The notes under the pieces were generated by a model. The model searched no databases and was not told the DNA's origin. It saw only the letters and a list, made by a program, of their open reading frames with translations. 6,666 nucleotides of DNA from Methanoregulaceae archaeon (GTDB lineage: Archaea; Halobacteriota; Methanomicrobia; Methanomicrobiales; Methanospirillaceae). Positions 1 through 5,459 of this stretch are shown here, piece by piece. The stretch lies in NCBI GenBank assembly GCA_013331415.1, contig DUGL01000158.1:623-7288 (forward strand), read 5' to 3'. The first letter of the stretch is position 1. Every line of letters begins with the position of its first letter. The position numbers were made by a program, and so were the translations under genes.

Positions 1-396
1 GGAGGAAACCCTGCACATACTGACGCTCTCTACCATTTCGGGCGCGCGATAGGGATGGCGTTCCAGATCCAGGATGATATCATCGATCTTTTCGCATCCC
101 CTGAAGTGAGCGGAAAGGACCGTGCATCTGACCTGCGCGAGGGGAAAAAGACCCTGATCTCCATCAAAGCCCGCGGGAAAGGGTTCGACCTTTCCGCATA
201 TCGCCGGGACCTGTCCGATACCGAGGTCGATGAGGTGATCGCACGCCTGGAATCACTCGGCGTCATCAGGGAGGTCCGGGATACGGCACGGGATCTCATC
301 AGGAACGGGAAGAAGCGGATCAGCATCCTCCCCGACAGCGAGGAGAAACAACTGCTCATGGACCTTGCCGATCACTTCCTTGTCCGGAGCTCCTGA
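1..396 (+). CDS. idsA: Polyprenyl (geranylgeranyl-type) diphosphate synthase, C-terminal part, 5' truncated by window edge
   Basis: The frame is open from base 1, with no start in the window, and ends at TGA 394-396, leaving about 131 residues. Residues 21-29 (FQIQDDIID) are the second aspartate-rich motif of trans-isoprenyl diphosphate synthases (DDxxD), which binds Mg2+ and isopentenyl diphosphate. It is followed at about 40-55 by the conserved SDLREGKKTL stretch, where family members have a G-K pair after the DDxxD helix. The family condenses IPP with allylic diphosphates; in archaea the C15/C20 products feed ether-lipid synthesis. Chain length cannot be judged because the first aspartate-rich motif lies upstream of the window. 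The ATG at 55 is internal: it falls just before the catalytic motif, and homologous sequence continues upstream of it. gltX begins 2 nt after the stop, so the two are probably one transcript. The symbol is by analogy with archaeal idsA next to gltX. Confidence 0.9.
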   Translation, partial: GGNPAHTDALYHFGRAIGMAFQIQDDIIDLFASPEVSGKDRASDLREGKKTLISIKARGKGFDLSAYRRDLSDTEVDEVIARLESLGVIREVRDTARDLIRNGKKRISILPDSEEKQLLMDLADHFLVRSS

Positions 397-398
397 CG

Positions 399-2087
399 AT
401 GGCAGAGGACCTCCGGCGCGCCCTGTTCATCTTTGCCCTCCAGAATGCCGTCAGGCACAAGAGTCTCCCGAAAGCAGGGGCCGTGATCGGCATGGTCATG
501 GGGAATCACCCGGAGTTCCGGTCCCGTGCAAAGGAAGCGGCTGTGCTCATGGACGAGGTGCTTGCCCGGGTTGCTGACCTGACACCGGCTGAACGCGAAG
601 AGCAGCTTGCTGTGCTTGCCCCGGAGCTGGTTGAAGAACTGGGAAAGCCGCGGGTCCACGTAAAGGCCCTTCCCCCCCTTGAACGGTCTGAAAACGGGGT
701 TGTCATGCGGTTTGCCCCCAATCCGAGCGGACCCCTGCACCTTGGCCATGCACGGGCGGCCGTCCTGAATGACGCGTACGTGCAGCGCTATGGCGGGAAG
801 TACATCCTCCGGATCGAAGATACCGATCCCAAGAGGGTTGACCCGGAAGCATACCGGATGGTGGTTGAGGATATCGAGTGGCTTGGCCTCGCGATCCACG
901 AGGTCGTATACCAGAGTGACCGGTTCGATCTCTACTACAAATACGCAAAGGACCTGATCGAGCGCGGGGGTGCCTACATCTGCACCTGTGAGAATGAGCA
1001 GTTCAGGGAGTTGAAGCAGCAGAAGACTGCCTGCCCCTGCCGCCCCCTCTCTCTCGAAGAGAACCTTGCGCTCTGGGAAAAGATGCTTGCCGGGGAGTTC
1101 TACGAGGGCGAGGCATCGGTCAGGGTCAGGACCGATCTTGACCACCCCGACCCGGCAATGCGGGATTTTCCCGCTTTTCGTATCCTCCACCAGCCCCTTC
1201 ACCCGAGGATCGAAGCCACCGTCTACCCGCTGATGAATTTCTCAGTGGCAGTCGATGATCACCTGCTCGGAGTGACGCACGTTATCCGGGGGAAAGATCA
1301 CATCGCAAACACCCGGCGCCAGCGCTATATCTACGATTACTTTGGCTGGGAGATCCCGGTGTACCGGCACTACGGGAGGATGGGTATAGAAGGCGTCGTC
1401 CTCTCCACCTCCCAGATGCGGCAGGGCATCGGGTCCGGCGAGTTCCTGGGCTGGGATGATATACGCCTCGGCACCCTCCGTGCGCTTGCACGGCGGGGGA
1501 TCACGCCGATGGCCGTCCGTCAGGCAGTTCTGGATATCGGTATCGGGGAGACGGACATCTCGTTCTCCTGGGATAATTTGTATGCAGCAAACCGGGATAT
1601 CGTGGATCCGGTTGCAAACCGGTATTTCTTTGTGCCCGAGCCCATAGCCGTTCTGGTCAATGGCGCCCCGCACCAGACTGCCCATGCGCTCCTCCACCCG
1701 AATGAGCCGGCCCGCGGGACCCGTGAGCTCCCCTTCACCGGTTCTGTCTTCCTCCCCCGGGAGGAGCTCGGGAAAGATCCCCCCCTGCTCCGTCTCAAAG
1801 ATCTCTTCAATTGTACGGTCACTTCTGACCATGGCACGTATCTCCTGTCCTATGCAGGTGACGATCTCGCCGACGCACGGAATGCAAAAGCCCCCATTAT
1901 CCAGTGGCTGCCGGTCGACTGCGCCGTACCCTGCCTCCTGCGCAAACCAGAGGGAGACGTCGCAGGTGTCTGTGAACCGGGCGTGGTACGGGAATTGGGA
2001 TCCGTTGTGCAGTTTGAACGGGCCGGGTTTGCCCGTATCGATGATACCGCGGGCGACCGGATACTGGCGTACTTCACCCACCGGTAA
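399..2087 (+). CDS. gltX: Glutamate--tRNA ligase, archaeal type
   Basis: Cytoplasmic class I aminoacyl-tRNA synthetase that charges tRNA with glutamate. In archaea it is usually non-discriminating, also making Glu-tRNA(Gln) for the GatDE amidotransferase. The product is 562 residues, the usual length for the archaeal (GlnRS-like) form. Residues 1-100 are the helical N-terminal region. FAPNPSGPLHLGH at 105-117 carries the HIGH-type signature (HLGH, 114-117), and RIEDTDP at 138-144 is the glutamate-site segment. Paired CxC motifs at C195/C197 and C212/C214 look like a zinc site. GKDHIAN at 298-304 precedes the KMSKS-type loop LSTSQ at 335-339, and the rest is the beta-barrel anticodon-binding region. 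The KMSKS loop has Q339 where a lysine is usual. The ATG at 399 is preceded by GGAG (386-389) with 9 nt spacing, inside the end of the upstream gene. That gene ends 2 nt before, which suggests co-transcription. The family call is firm; tRNA(Gln) charging is inferred. Confidence 0.97.
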   Translation: MAEDLRRALFIFALQNAVRHKSLPKAGAVIGMVMGNHPEFRSRAKEAAVLMDEVLARVADLTPAEREEQLAVLAPELVEELGKPRVHVKALPPLERSENGVVMRFAPNPSGPLHLGHARAAVLNDAYVQRYGGKYILRIEDTDPKRVDPEAYRMVVEDIEWLGLAIHEVVYQSDRFDLYYKYAKDLIERGGAYICTCENEQFRELKQQKTACPCRPLSLEENLALWEKMLAGEFYEGEASVRVRTDLDHPDPAMRDFPAFRILHQPLHPRIEATVYPLMNFSVAVDDHLLGVTHVIRGKDHIANTRRQRYIYDYFGWEIPVYRHYGRMGIEGVVLSTSQMRQGIGSGEFLGWDDIRLGTLRALARRGITPMAVRQAVLDIGIGETDISFSWDNLYAANRDIVDPVANRYFFVPEPIAVLVNGAPHQTAHALLHPNEPARGTRELPFTGSVFLPREELGKDPPLLRLKDLFNCTVTSDHGTYLLSYAGDDLADARNAKAPIIQWLPVDCAVPCLLRKPEGDVAGVCEPGVVRELGSVVQFERAGFARIDDTAGDRILAYFTHR

Positions 2088-2143
2088 AGGCAGGGGCCAG
2101 GCCTCGTTTTGTCTGCCGGATGAACGAAAGTTCAGGGGTAGGA

Positions 2144-2185
2144 GATCCGGGTAATATGCGTATCCGGTTGGATACCCGTCGGATC
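2144..2185. repeat. Imperfect 42-nt hairpin in the gltX-ubiB intergenic region
   Basis: GATCC (2144-2148) pairs with GGATC (2181-2185), and GGGTA (2149-2153) can pair with TACCC (2173-2177), leaving GTC bulged. Alternatively, GTATCC (2160-2165) pairs with GGATAC (2170-2175) around a GGTT loop. The two inner pairings compete for 2173-2175. No strong T-run follows directly, so it is not a clear intrinsic terminator. It could be a processing or 3'-end element of the gltX transcript, a regulator-binding site, or chance. Confidence 0.4.
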
Positions 2186-2320
2186 CTGTCGCACTCCTGC
2201 GTTTTCTGAAAGCAAGATAGGCTGAAGCTTCCCGTGACCTTCTCCCAAAGGACCGGGATGACATGCCCTTCCCAGCAGATCGTATCCGGGCCGCCCCCTC
2301 GCTTACTCGCTTTCCTGGAA

Positions 2321-2340
2321 GAGAAAGGGACTAATATCTC
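2321..2340 (+). promoter_or_regulatory. Candidate archaeal promoter (BRE + TATA box) for the ubiB-like gene
   Basis: A purine-rich block (GAGAAAGGGA, 2321-2330), suitable as a TFB recognition element, is directly followed by an A/T-rich CTAATATCT box (2331-2339) in otherwise GC-rich DNA. Counting about 25 nt from the box centre puts the transcription start near 2358-2362, shortly before an AGGTGA Shine-Dalgarno sequence (2361-2366) and the ATG at 2378. The box is not a perfect TTTATATA match, so this is an inference from composition and spacing. Confidence 0.45.
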
Positions 2341-2345
2341 TGCAT

Positions 2346-2361
2346 TGTACTATTCAGTACA
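2346..2361. promoter_or_regulatory. Perfect inverted repeat TGTACT-N4-AGTACA, possible operator
   Basis: TGTACT (2346-2351) and AGTACA (2356-2361) are exact reverse complements separated by ATTC. The 16-nt dyad lies between the candidate TATA box and the ubiB Shine-Dalgarno sequence, covering the expected transcription start. That is a typical position for a repressor site in archaea. It does not match the NrpR (GGTAA/TTACC) or MsvR (TTCGTA/TACGAA) patterns as I know them. No regulator can be assigned, and a chance dyad is not excluded. Confidence 0.4.
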
Positions 2362-2377
2362 GGTGAATCAGACCAGC

Positions 2378-4036
2378 ATGGTCACAAAATTCAAGAGGTA
2401 CTGGCAGATCACGGATGTCCTGATCAAGTACGGTTTTGGATCGGCGGTTCAGAAGCTCTTTCCCGGCACGTACAGGTTTCGCCGTTGCAAGGAGTGCCCG
2501 ATAGAATCGGTCACGTCCATATACCAGCAGATGAGAATGGCGATCGAGGAGCTCGGCCCGACATTCATGAAATTCGGGCAGATCCTCTCGACCCGGCAGG
2601 ATCTGCTCCCCCATCAGCTTATTGAGGAATTAAAAATCCTCCAGGACCAGACTGTACCCCTCCCGTTCTCTGAGATAAAAAAAGTCATCTCTGCCGAATG
2701 CCCTGATCACGAGAACATTTTTACCACGATCGAAGAGATCCCCCTGGCATCCGCCTCCATTGCCCAGGTTCACCGCGGCACTCTGAAAGACGGGACGCAG
2801 GTGGTCCTCAAGGTCCAGCGTCCGGGCATCAGGGAAATTATCGAGACCGATATCCTCATCCTCGAATCATTCGCGGCACGACTCGAGAATTACTATCCCC
2901 AGTACCGGGTCTACAATCCCCCGGGAATTGTGAAGGATTTTGCCAGCCAGGTCAGGCTGGAACTTGATTTTATCCATGACGGGAAGAATGCCGACCGTCT
3001 CCGGTTCAATATGCAGGATCTGGAAAAGATCCGGGTACCAAGAATATTCTGGGAGTACAGTACCCGTCACCTGCTGGTTATGGAGTATGCGCAAGGAGTG
3101 CGGATCGACCATGTCGATGCGATTCGGGGGTTCGGGGTTGACCCGCATGAGGTCGCTGACCGGGGGTTCTCTGCATACATGCAGCAGATCTTCGAAGACG
3201 GGTTCTTCCATGGCGACCCACACCCCGGCAACCTGCTCGTTGGCAGGGATGGCACGATCACCTTCCTTGATTTCGGAATTGTCGGGATAATCTATCCGGA
3301 GCGGCGATTCTACTTTATCCAGATCCTCATCGCGATGATCCAGCGTGATCCCGAACTCATGATCAAGGCATTCGAGCACATTGGAATCACTATCGAGGAG
3401 AGCGAGCGGGGCCTGCTGCGTGATGATCTCTACCGTATCATGCTTGACGCCGAAGGGGCAACGATCAGTGAATACAGCTTCGAAGATATGAGCCGGGGTC
3501 TCACTGATACGCTTCAGAAATACCGGATACGAATGCCACAGAACCTGATACTGATGCTCAAGGTCATTCTCATGGTACTTGATGTCGGAGTCACCCTCGA
3601 TCCCGGGTTCAATTTCGGAGAGAAGGCAGAGCCGTATGTCCGAAAACTTGCCCGGCGTGAAACCCTCATCGACCAGATCCTGTACCGTGCGAGCCAAAGC
3701 TTCCTTGAAGCTGTGGACGGCGTTATCGAGATGCCCCGGGTGATCAACAAGACCCTCCGGCAGCTCTCCACGGGGACTATCAAGATTGATATCCTGGACT
3801 CGGATATCCTCCGGCTCCAGCAGTCACTTGACCGGACGAGTGACAAGATCCTGATCGGGCTTATCGTGGCAGGAGTTGTGGTCGGCTCCTCACTGGTCAT
3901 CACGGTCGCTGAGGTCAGGATACCTGACTTTGTCTTTTACCTTGCTGCCCTTGCGTACGTCGTTGCGATTGTTATCGGCCTCTATACGATATATCACGTG
4001 ATGTTTGGCTTAAAGAAGAAGAAAGGGGAATTTTAG
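2378..4036 (+). CDS. ABC1/UbiB (AarF)-family atypical kinase, membrane anchored
   Basis: From the ATG at 2378 the product has 552 residues. Family motifs appear in order: KFGQ at 65-68 (the KxGQ motif of the N-terminal extension that folds over the active site); ASASIAQVH at 124-132 (the alanine-rich nucleotide loop); K145 in VLKVQRPG (VAIK-type lysine); HGDPHPGN at 278-285 (catalytic loop with Asp); and DFG at 298-300 (metal binding). Two hydrophobic segments at about 491-511 and 519-541, then a lysine-rich tail, indicate C-terminal membrane anchoring. Bacterial and mitochondrial members support ubiquinone synthesis through ATPase or kinase activity. Methanogens lack ubiquinone, so the substrate here is unknown; a role in prenyl-lipid handling is a guess. 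The frame is open back to 2234, but homology begins near MVTKFKRYWQ, and AGGTGA (2361-2366) sits 11 nt before this ATG. An in-frame GTG at 2363 is an alternative. The gene appears to be transcribed alone. Confidence 0.92.
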   Translation: MVTKFKRYWQITDVLIKYGFGSAVQKLFPGTYRFRRCKECPIESVTSIYQQMRMAIEELGPTFMKFGQILSTRQDLLPHQLIEELKILQDQTVPLPFSEIKKVISAECPDHENIFTTIEEIPLASASIAQVHRGTLKDGTQVVLKVQRPGIREIIETDILILESFAARLENYYPQYRVYNPPGIVKDFASQVRLELDFIHDGKNADRLRFNMQDLEKIRVPRIFWEYSTRHLLVMEYAQGVRIDHVDAIRGFGVDPHEVADRGFSAYMQQIFEDGFFHGDPHPGNLLVGRDGTITFLDFGIVGIIYPERRFYFIQILIAMIQRDPELMIKAFEHIGITIEESERGLLRDDLYRIMLDAEGATISEYSFEDMSRGLTDTLQKYRIRMPQNLILMLKVILMVLDVGVTLDPGFNFGEKAEPYVRKLARRETLIDQILYRASQSFLEAVDGVIEMPRVINKTLRQLSTGTIKIDILDSDILRLQQSLDRTSDKILIGLIVAGVVVGSSLVITVAEVRIPDFVFYLAALAYVVAIVIGLYTIYHVMFGLKKKKGEF

Positions 4037-4222
4037 CCTTTCTTCCTTCTCTCATGAATCGTGCTGGGTGCTGCTATTTTTCCGGGAAGGGTCTCAGCGC
4101 CGGCGGAGGTATCCCGCTGCTTATTCCGGGAAAGCAGAAAAAAATCAGTGGCTTTTTTCGTTACGGTATTATGTTTCACTCCTACAACAATCACCTGTGG
4201 AGGAGTATTCAAATGAGAAAAA
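4037..4222. other. Intergenic region between convergent genes
   Basis: This region separates the 3' ends of the ubiB-like gene (plus) and the FTR-like gene (minus). It contains a pyrimidine-rich stretch straight after the ubiB stop (about 4037-4053), a 9-nt direct repeat TTCCGGGAA (4080-4088 and 4124-4132), an A7/T6 terminator-like element, and an inverted repeat ACTCCT/AGGAGT (4178-4183, 4201-4206). Small open frames exist on both strands but show no protein-like signal. Confidence 0.55.
4137..4159. terminator. Probable bidirectional terminator between convergent genes
   Basis: Seven A (4138-4144) and six T (4153-4158) flank the 8-nt spacer TCAGTGGC. G4137 can pair with C4159 to close a 7-bp stem. 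Read on the plus strand the T-run follows the ubiB-like gene; read on the minus strand T7 follows the FTR-like gene. Archaeal RNA polymerase stops at oligo-T tracts, so one compact element could serve both transcription units. Confidence 0.6.
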
Positions 4223-4507
4223 TCATTCAGGCGGAGCATCTTTCCTGAAGTACAAACGGCAGTGGCAGCTCCCTTCGTTTGCGATCTCATCCTCGTGATA
4301 GATGCAGGGGCAGATGATGGCTGCATCCTTCTCTGTATCGCCTGTCCGGAGCCGGCAGGGGCAGTATGCTTCGCCAAACTTTCTCTTGTTCCGGGCAAGC
4401 CCCCGGATGACCAGTTCAAGTTTCTTTACATCCGTATTCAGCATCCAGTGGTGCTTGGCTGCATACTGCTTTGCCCATTCGAGGATCTCTTCCTCCTCTT
4501 CCTCCAT
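4223..4507 (-). CDS. Ferredoxin:thioredoxin reductase catalytic (beta) chain family protein
   Basis: 94-residue cytoplasmic iron-sulfur protein. Six cysteines lie in three CxC motifs: CPC at 49-51, CPC at 66-68 and CHC at 81-83. This is the hallmark of the FTR catalytic chain, in which four cysteines hold a [4Fe-4S] cluster and two form the redox-active disulfide that takes electrons from ferredoxin and reduces thioredoxin-like partners. By alignment with the plant/cyanobacterial enzyme, C51 and C83 would be the active pair and C49, C66, C68 and C81 the cluster ligands. The spacing C68-x12-C81 is longer than the x8 I recall for the chloroplast type, and the loop carries H71. The N-terminus has six consecutive glutamates (2-7). 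No variable (alpha) chain is visible, as expected for methanogen single-chain forms. The ATG at 4507 overlaps the purQ stop in TGATG, with GGAG about 10 nt upstream inside purQ, so translation is probably coupled to purQ. The electron acceptor is unknown. Confidence 0.9.
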   Translation of the reverse strand: MEEEEEEILEWAKQYAAKHHWMLNTDVKKLELVIRGLARNKRKFGEAYCPCRLRTGDTEKDAAIICPCIYHEDEIANEGSCHCRLYFRKDAPPE

Positions 4508-5217
4508 CAGCTGGTCACTCCCTTCGCACGCTCGATATAGGTGATCATGGATAAAAAGACCTTCTTTCCATCCTCAGATCCCAGGGCAGGCTCGGATGCC
4601 CGCTCCGGGTGCGGCATCATGGCAAGGACGTTTCCCGCAGGATTGAGCACACCGGTGACATGCTCCATGGCGCCATTGGGGTTGCTTTCCGGTGTCGAAA
4701 CGCCGGCCGGATCACAGAACCGGAATGCAATCCGGCACTGTTCGTTCAGGTCGCGGAGTACCTCGGGGGGAGCAACGTACCGTCCTTCCTTGTGTGCTAT
4801 CGGGATACGGATCACGTCGGCCTGCCGGTACTGTGAGGTGAAGGGGGATTGCGTGGTCTCAACCCGCAGGTGCACGCTTTTACAGATGAACTTGGGATAG
4901 GTGTTGATAGAGAAGACACCCGGCACAAGCCCCGTCTCCGCAAGGATCTGGGCCCCGTTGCAGATGCCGAGCACCAGCCTGCCAGACCGTGCATGCGCAA
5001 TCACGTCCTGCATGATCGGTGTGCGGGCTGCGATCGCACCAGCCCGGAGGTAATCGCCGTACGAGAACCCCCCCGGGAGGATCACGGCATCATACTGCCG
5101 GGAGAGCCGGTCTTTGTACCAGACCAGATCGGTGTCCACACCGCAGATCGAAGAGAGTACGTACTGGGCGTCACGGTCACAGTTACTCCCTCCGAACTGG
5201 ATGACGGCAAACCTCAT
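4507..5217 (-). CDS. purQ: Phosphoribosylformylglycinamidine synthase subunit PurQ (glutaminase)
   Basis: 236-residue class I glutamine amidotransferase subunit of FGAM synthase. It releases ammonia from glutamine for the PurL subunit, which converts FGAR to FGAM in de novo purine synthesis. The N-terminus (MRFAVIQFGGSNCDRD) is typical of PurQ. GGFSYGDYLRAG at 49-60 forms the oxyanion region, GICNGAQ at 84-90 carries the nucleophile C86, and HPE at 203-205 supplies the His and Glu of the triad. The length fits the family. The frame is open for another 19 codons upstream, but these lie within purS and are not homologous. The ATG at 5217 overlaps the purS stop by 4 nt (ATGA) and has GAGG (5225-5228) 7 nt upstream, which fixes the start. 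Besides C86 there are cysteines at 13, 25, 112, 161 and 168. PurL is not in this window. Confidence 0.97.
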   Translation of the reverse strand: MRFAVIQFGGSNCDRDAQYVLSSICGVDTDLVWYKDRLSRQYDAVILPGGFSYGDYLRAGAIAARTPIMQDVIAHARSGRLVLGICNGAQILAETGLVPGVFSINTYPKFICKSVHLRVETTQSPFTSQYRQADVIRIPIAHKEGRYVAPPEVLRDLNEQCRIAFRFCDPAGVSTPESNPNGAMEHVTGVLNPAGNVLAMMPHPERASEPALGSEDGKKVFLSMITYIERAKGVTS

Positions 5218-5459
5218 TGGCGAACCTCGATCTCGTACCGGTGGATGACCGGATTTGCAAGCAGCCGCTCGCACATTGCCTTCGCGCTCTCTTCCGCCTC
5301 CTGCAGGTCTGCTGCATCGAACCGGACAATAAAGAGCTTTTTTGTATGGAGATCCTCGGTCGCAAAGCCGAGATTGCCAAGGGCATGCCGGATCGCCGTA
5401 GCTTCCGGGTCGAGCATCCCCTCCTTCAGCCCGATGGTTATTGTTGCACGAAACATCAT
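5214..5459 (-). CDS. purS: Phosphoribosylformylglycinamidine synthase subunit PurS
   Basis: 81-residue small subunit of the three-part FGAM synthase (PurL-PurQ-PurS). PurS dimers bridge PurQ to PurL and help form the path for ammonia. The sequence starts with a beta strand (FRATITIGLKEG), then DPEATAIRHALGNLGF with the pattern family members use around helix 1. A second strand (KKLFIVRF) and a cysteine-containing helix lead to the usual C-terminal NPVIHRYEIEV strand. Length is typical (about 80-85). Two adjacent ATG codons exist: the one at 5459 overlaps the purC stop as ATGA, and the one at 5456 would overlap as TGATG. I chose the first, but the second is equally possible. A G-run (minus-strand complement of 5467-5472) lies 7 nt upstream as an imperfect ribosome site. 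It sits between purC and purQ with overlaps at both ends. Confidence 0.96.
   Translation of the reverse strand: MMFRATITIGLKEGMLDPEATAIRHALGNLGFATEDLHTKKLFIVRFDAADLQEAEESAKAMCERLLANPVIHRYEIEVRQ

Larger units (their letters stand above)
2088..2377. other. Gene-free region between gltX and the ubiB-like gene
   Basis: These 290 nt show no convincing gene. The ubiB frame is open back to a GTG at 2234, but those 48 codons (residues beginning MTFSQRTGMT) resemble nothing in the ABC1/UbiB family and contain a promoter-like block. A weak 5-bp stem (GGCAG 2089-2093 with CTGCC 2113-2117) plus TTTT at 2107-2110 follows gltX and is only a poor terminator candidate. A longer imperfect hairpin spans 2144-2185, and the promoter and inverted repeat for the next gene lie at about 2321-2361. 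Nothing else was recognised. Confidence 0.6.

Noticed and set aside
2089..2117. Terminator of gltX
   Set aside because: Only a 5-bp stem with a 19-nt loop and a TTTT inside the loop; too weak to call.
372..2264. Two long minus-strand open frames (276 and 340 codons) in one frame, antisense to gltX
   Set aside because: GltX on the plus strand is complete with all motifs; the antisense frame stays open because of G/C-biased third positions, and its translation shows no recognisable domain or ribosome site.
2867..3697. 276-codon minus-strand frame antisense to the ubiB-like gene
   Set aside because: It mirrors the conserved kinase region; composition fits an antisense shadow, with no domain pattern.
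4080..4132. 9-nt direct repeat TTCCGGGAA (4080-4088, 4124-4132)
   Set aside because: Short, only two copies, no flanking mobile-element structure; expected by chance in sequence of this composition.
4033..4419. 128-codon minus-strand frame across the convergent intergenic region
   Set aside because: It overlaps the FTR gene in another frame on the same strand and shows no domain or ribosome site.
4262..4540. 92-codon plus-strand frame antisense to the FTR gene, with hydrophobic, cysteine-rich residues
   Set aside because: The hydrophobic and Cys content is the complement of the Glu/Lys-rich, GC-rich FTR codons; the FTR reading has three CxC motifs and a coupled start.
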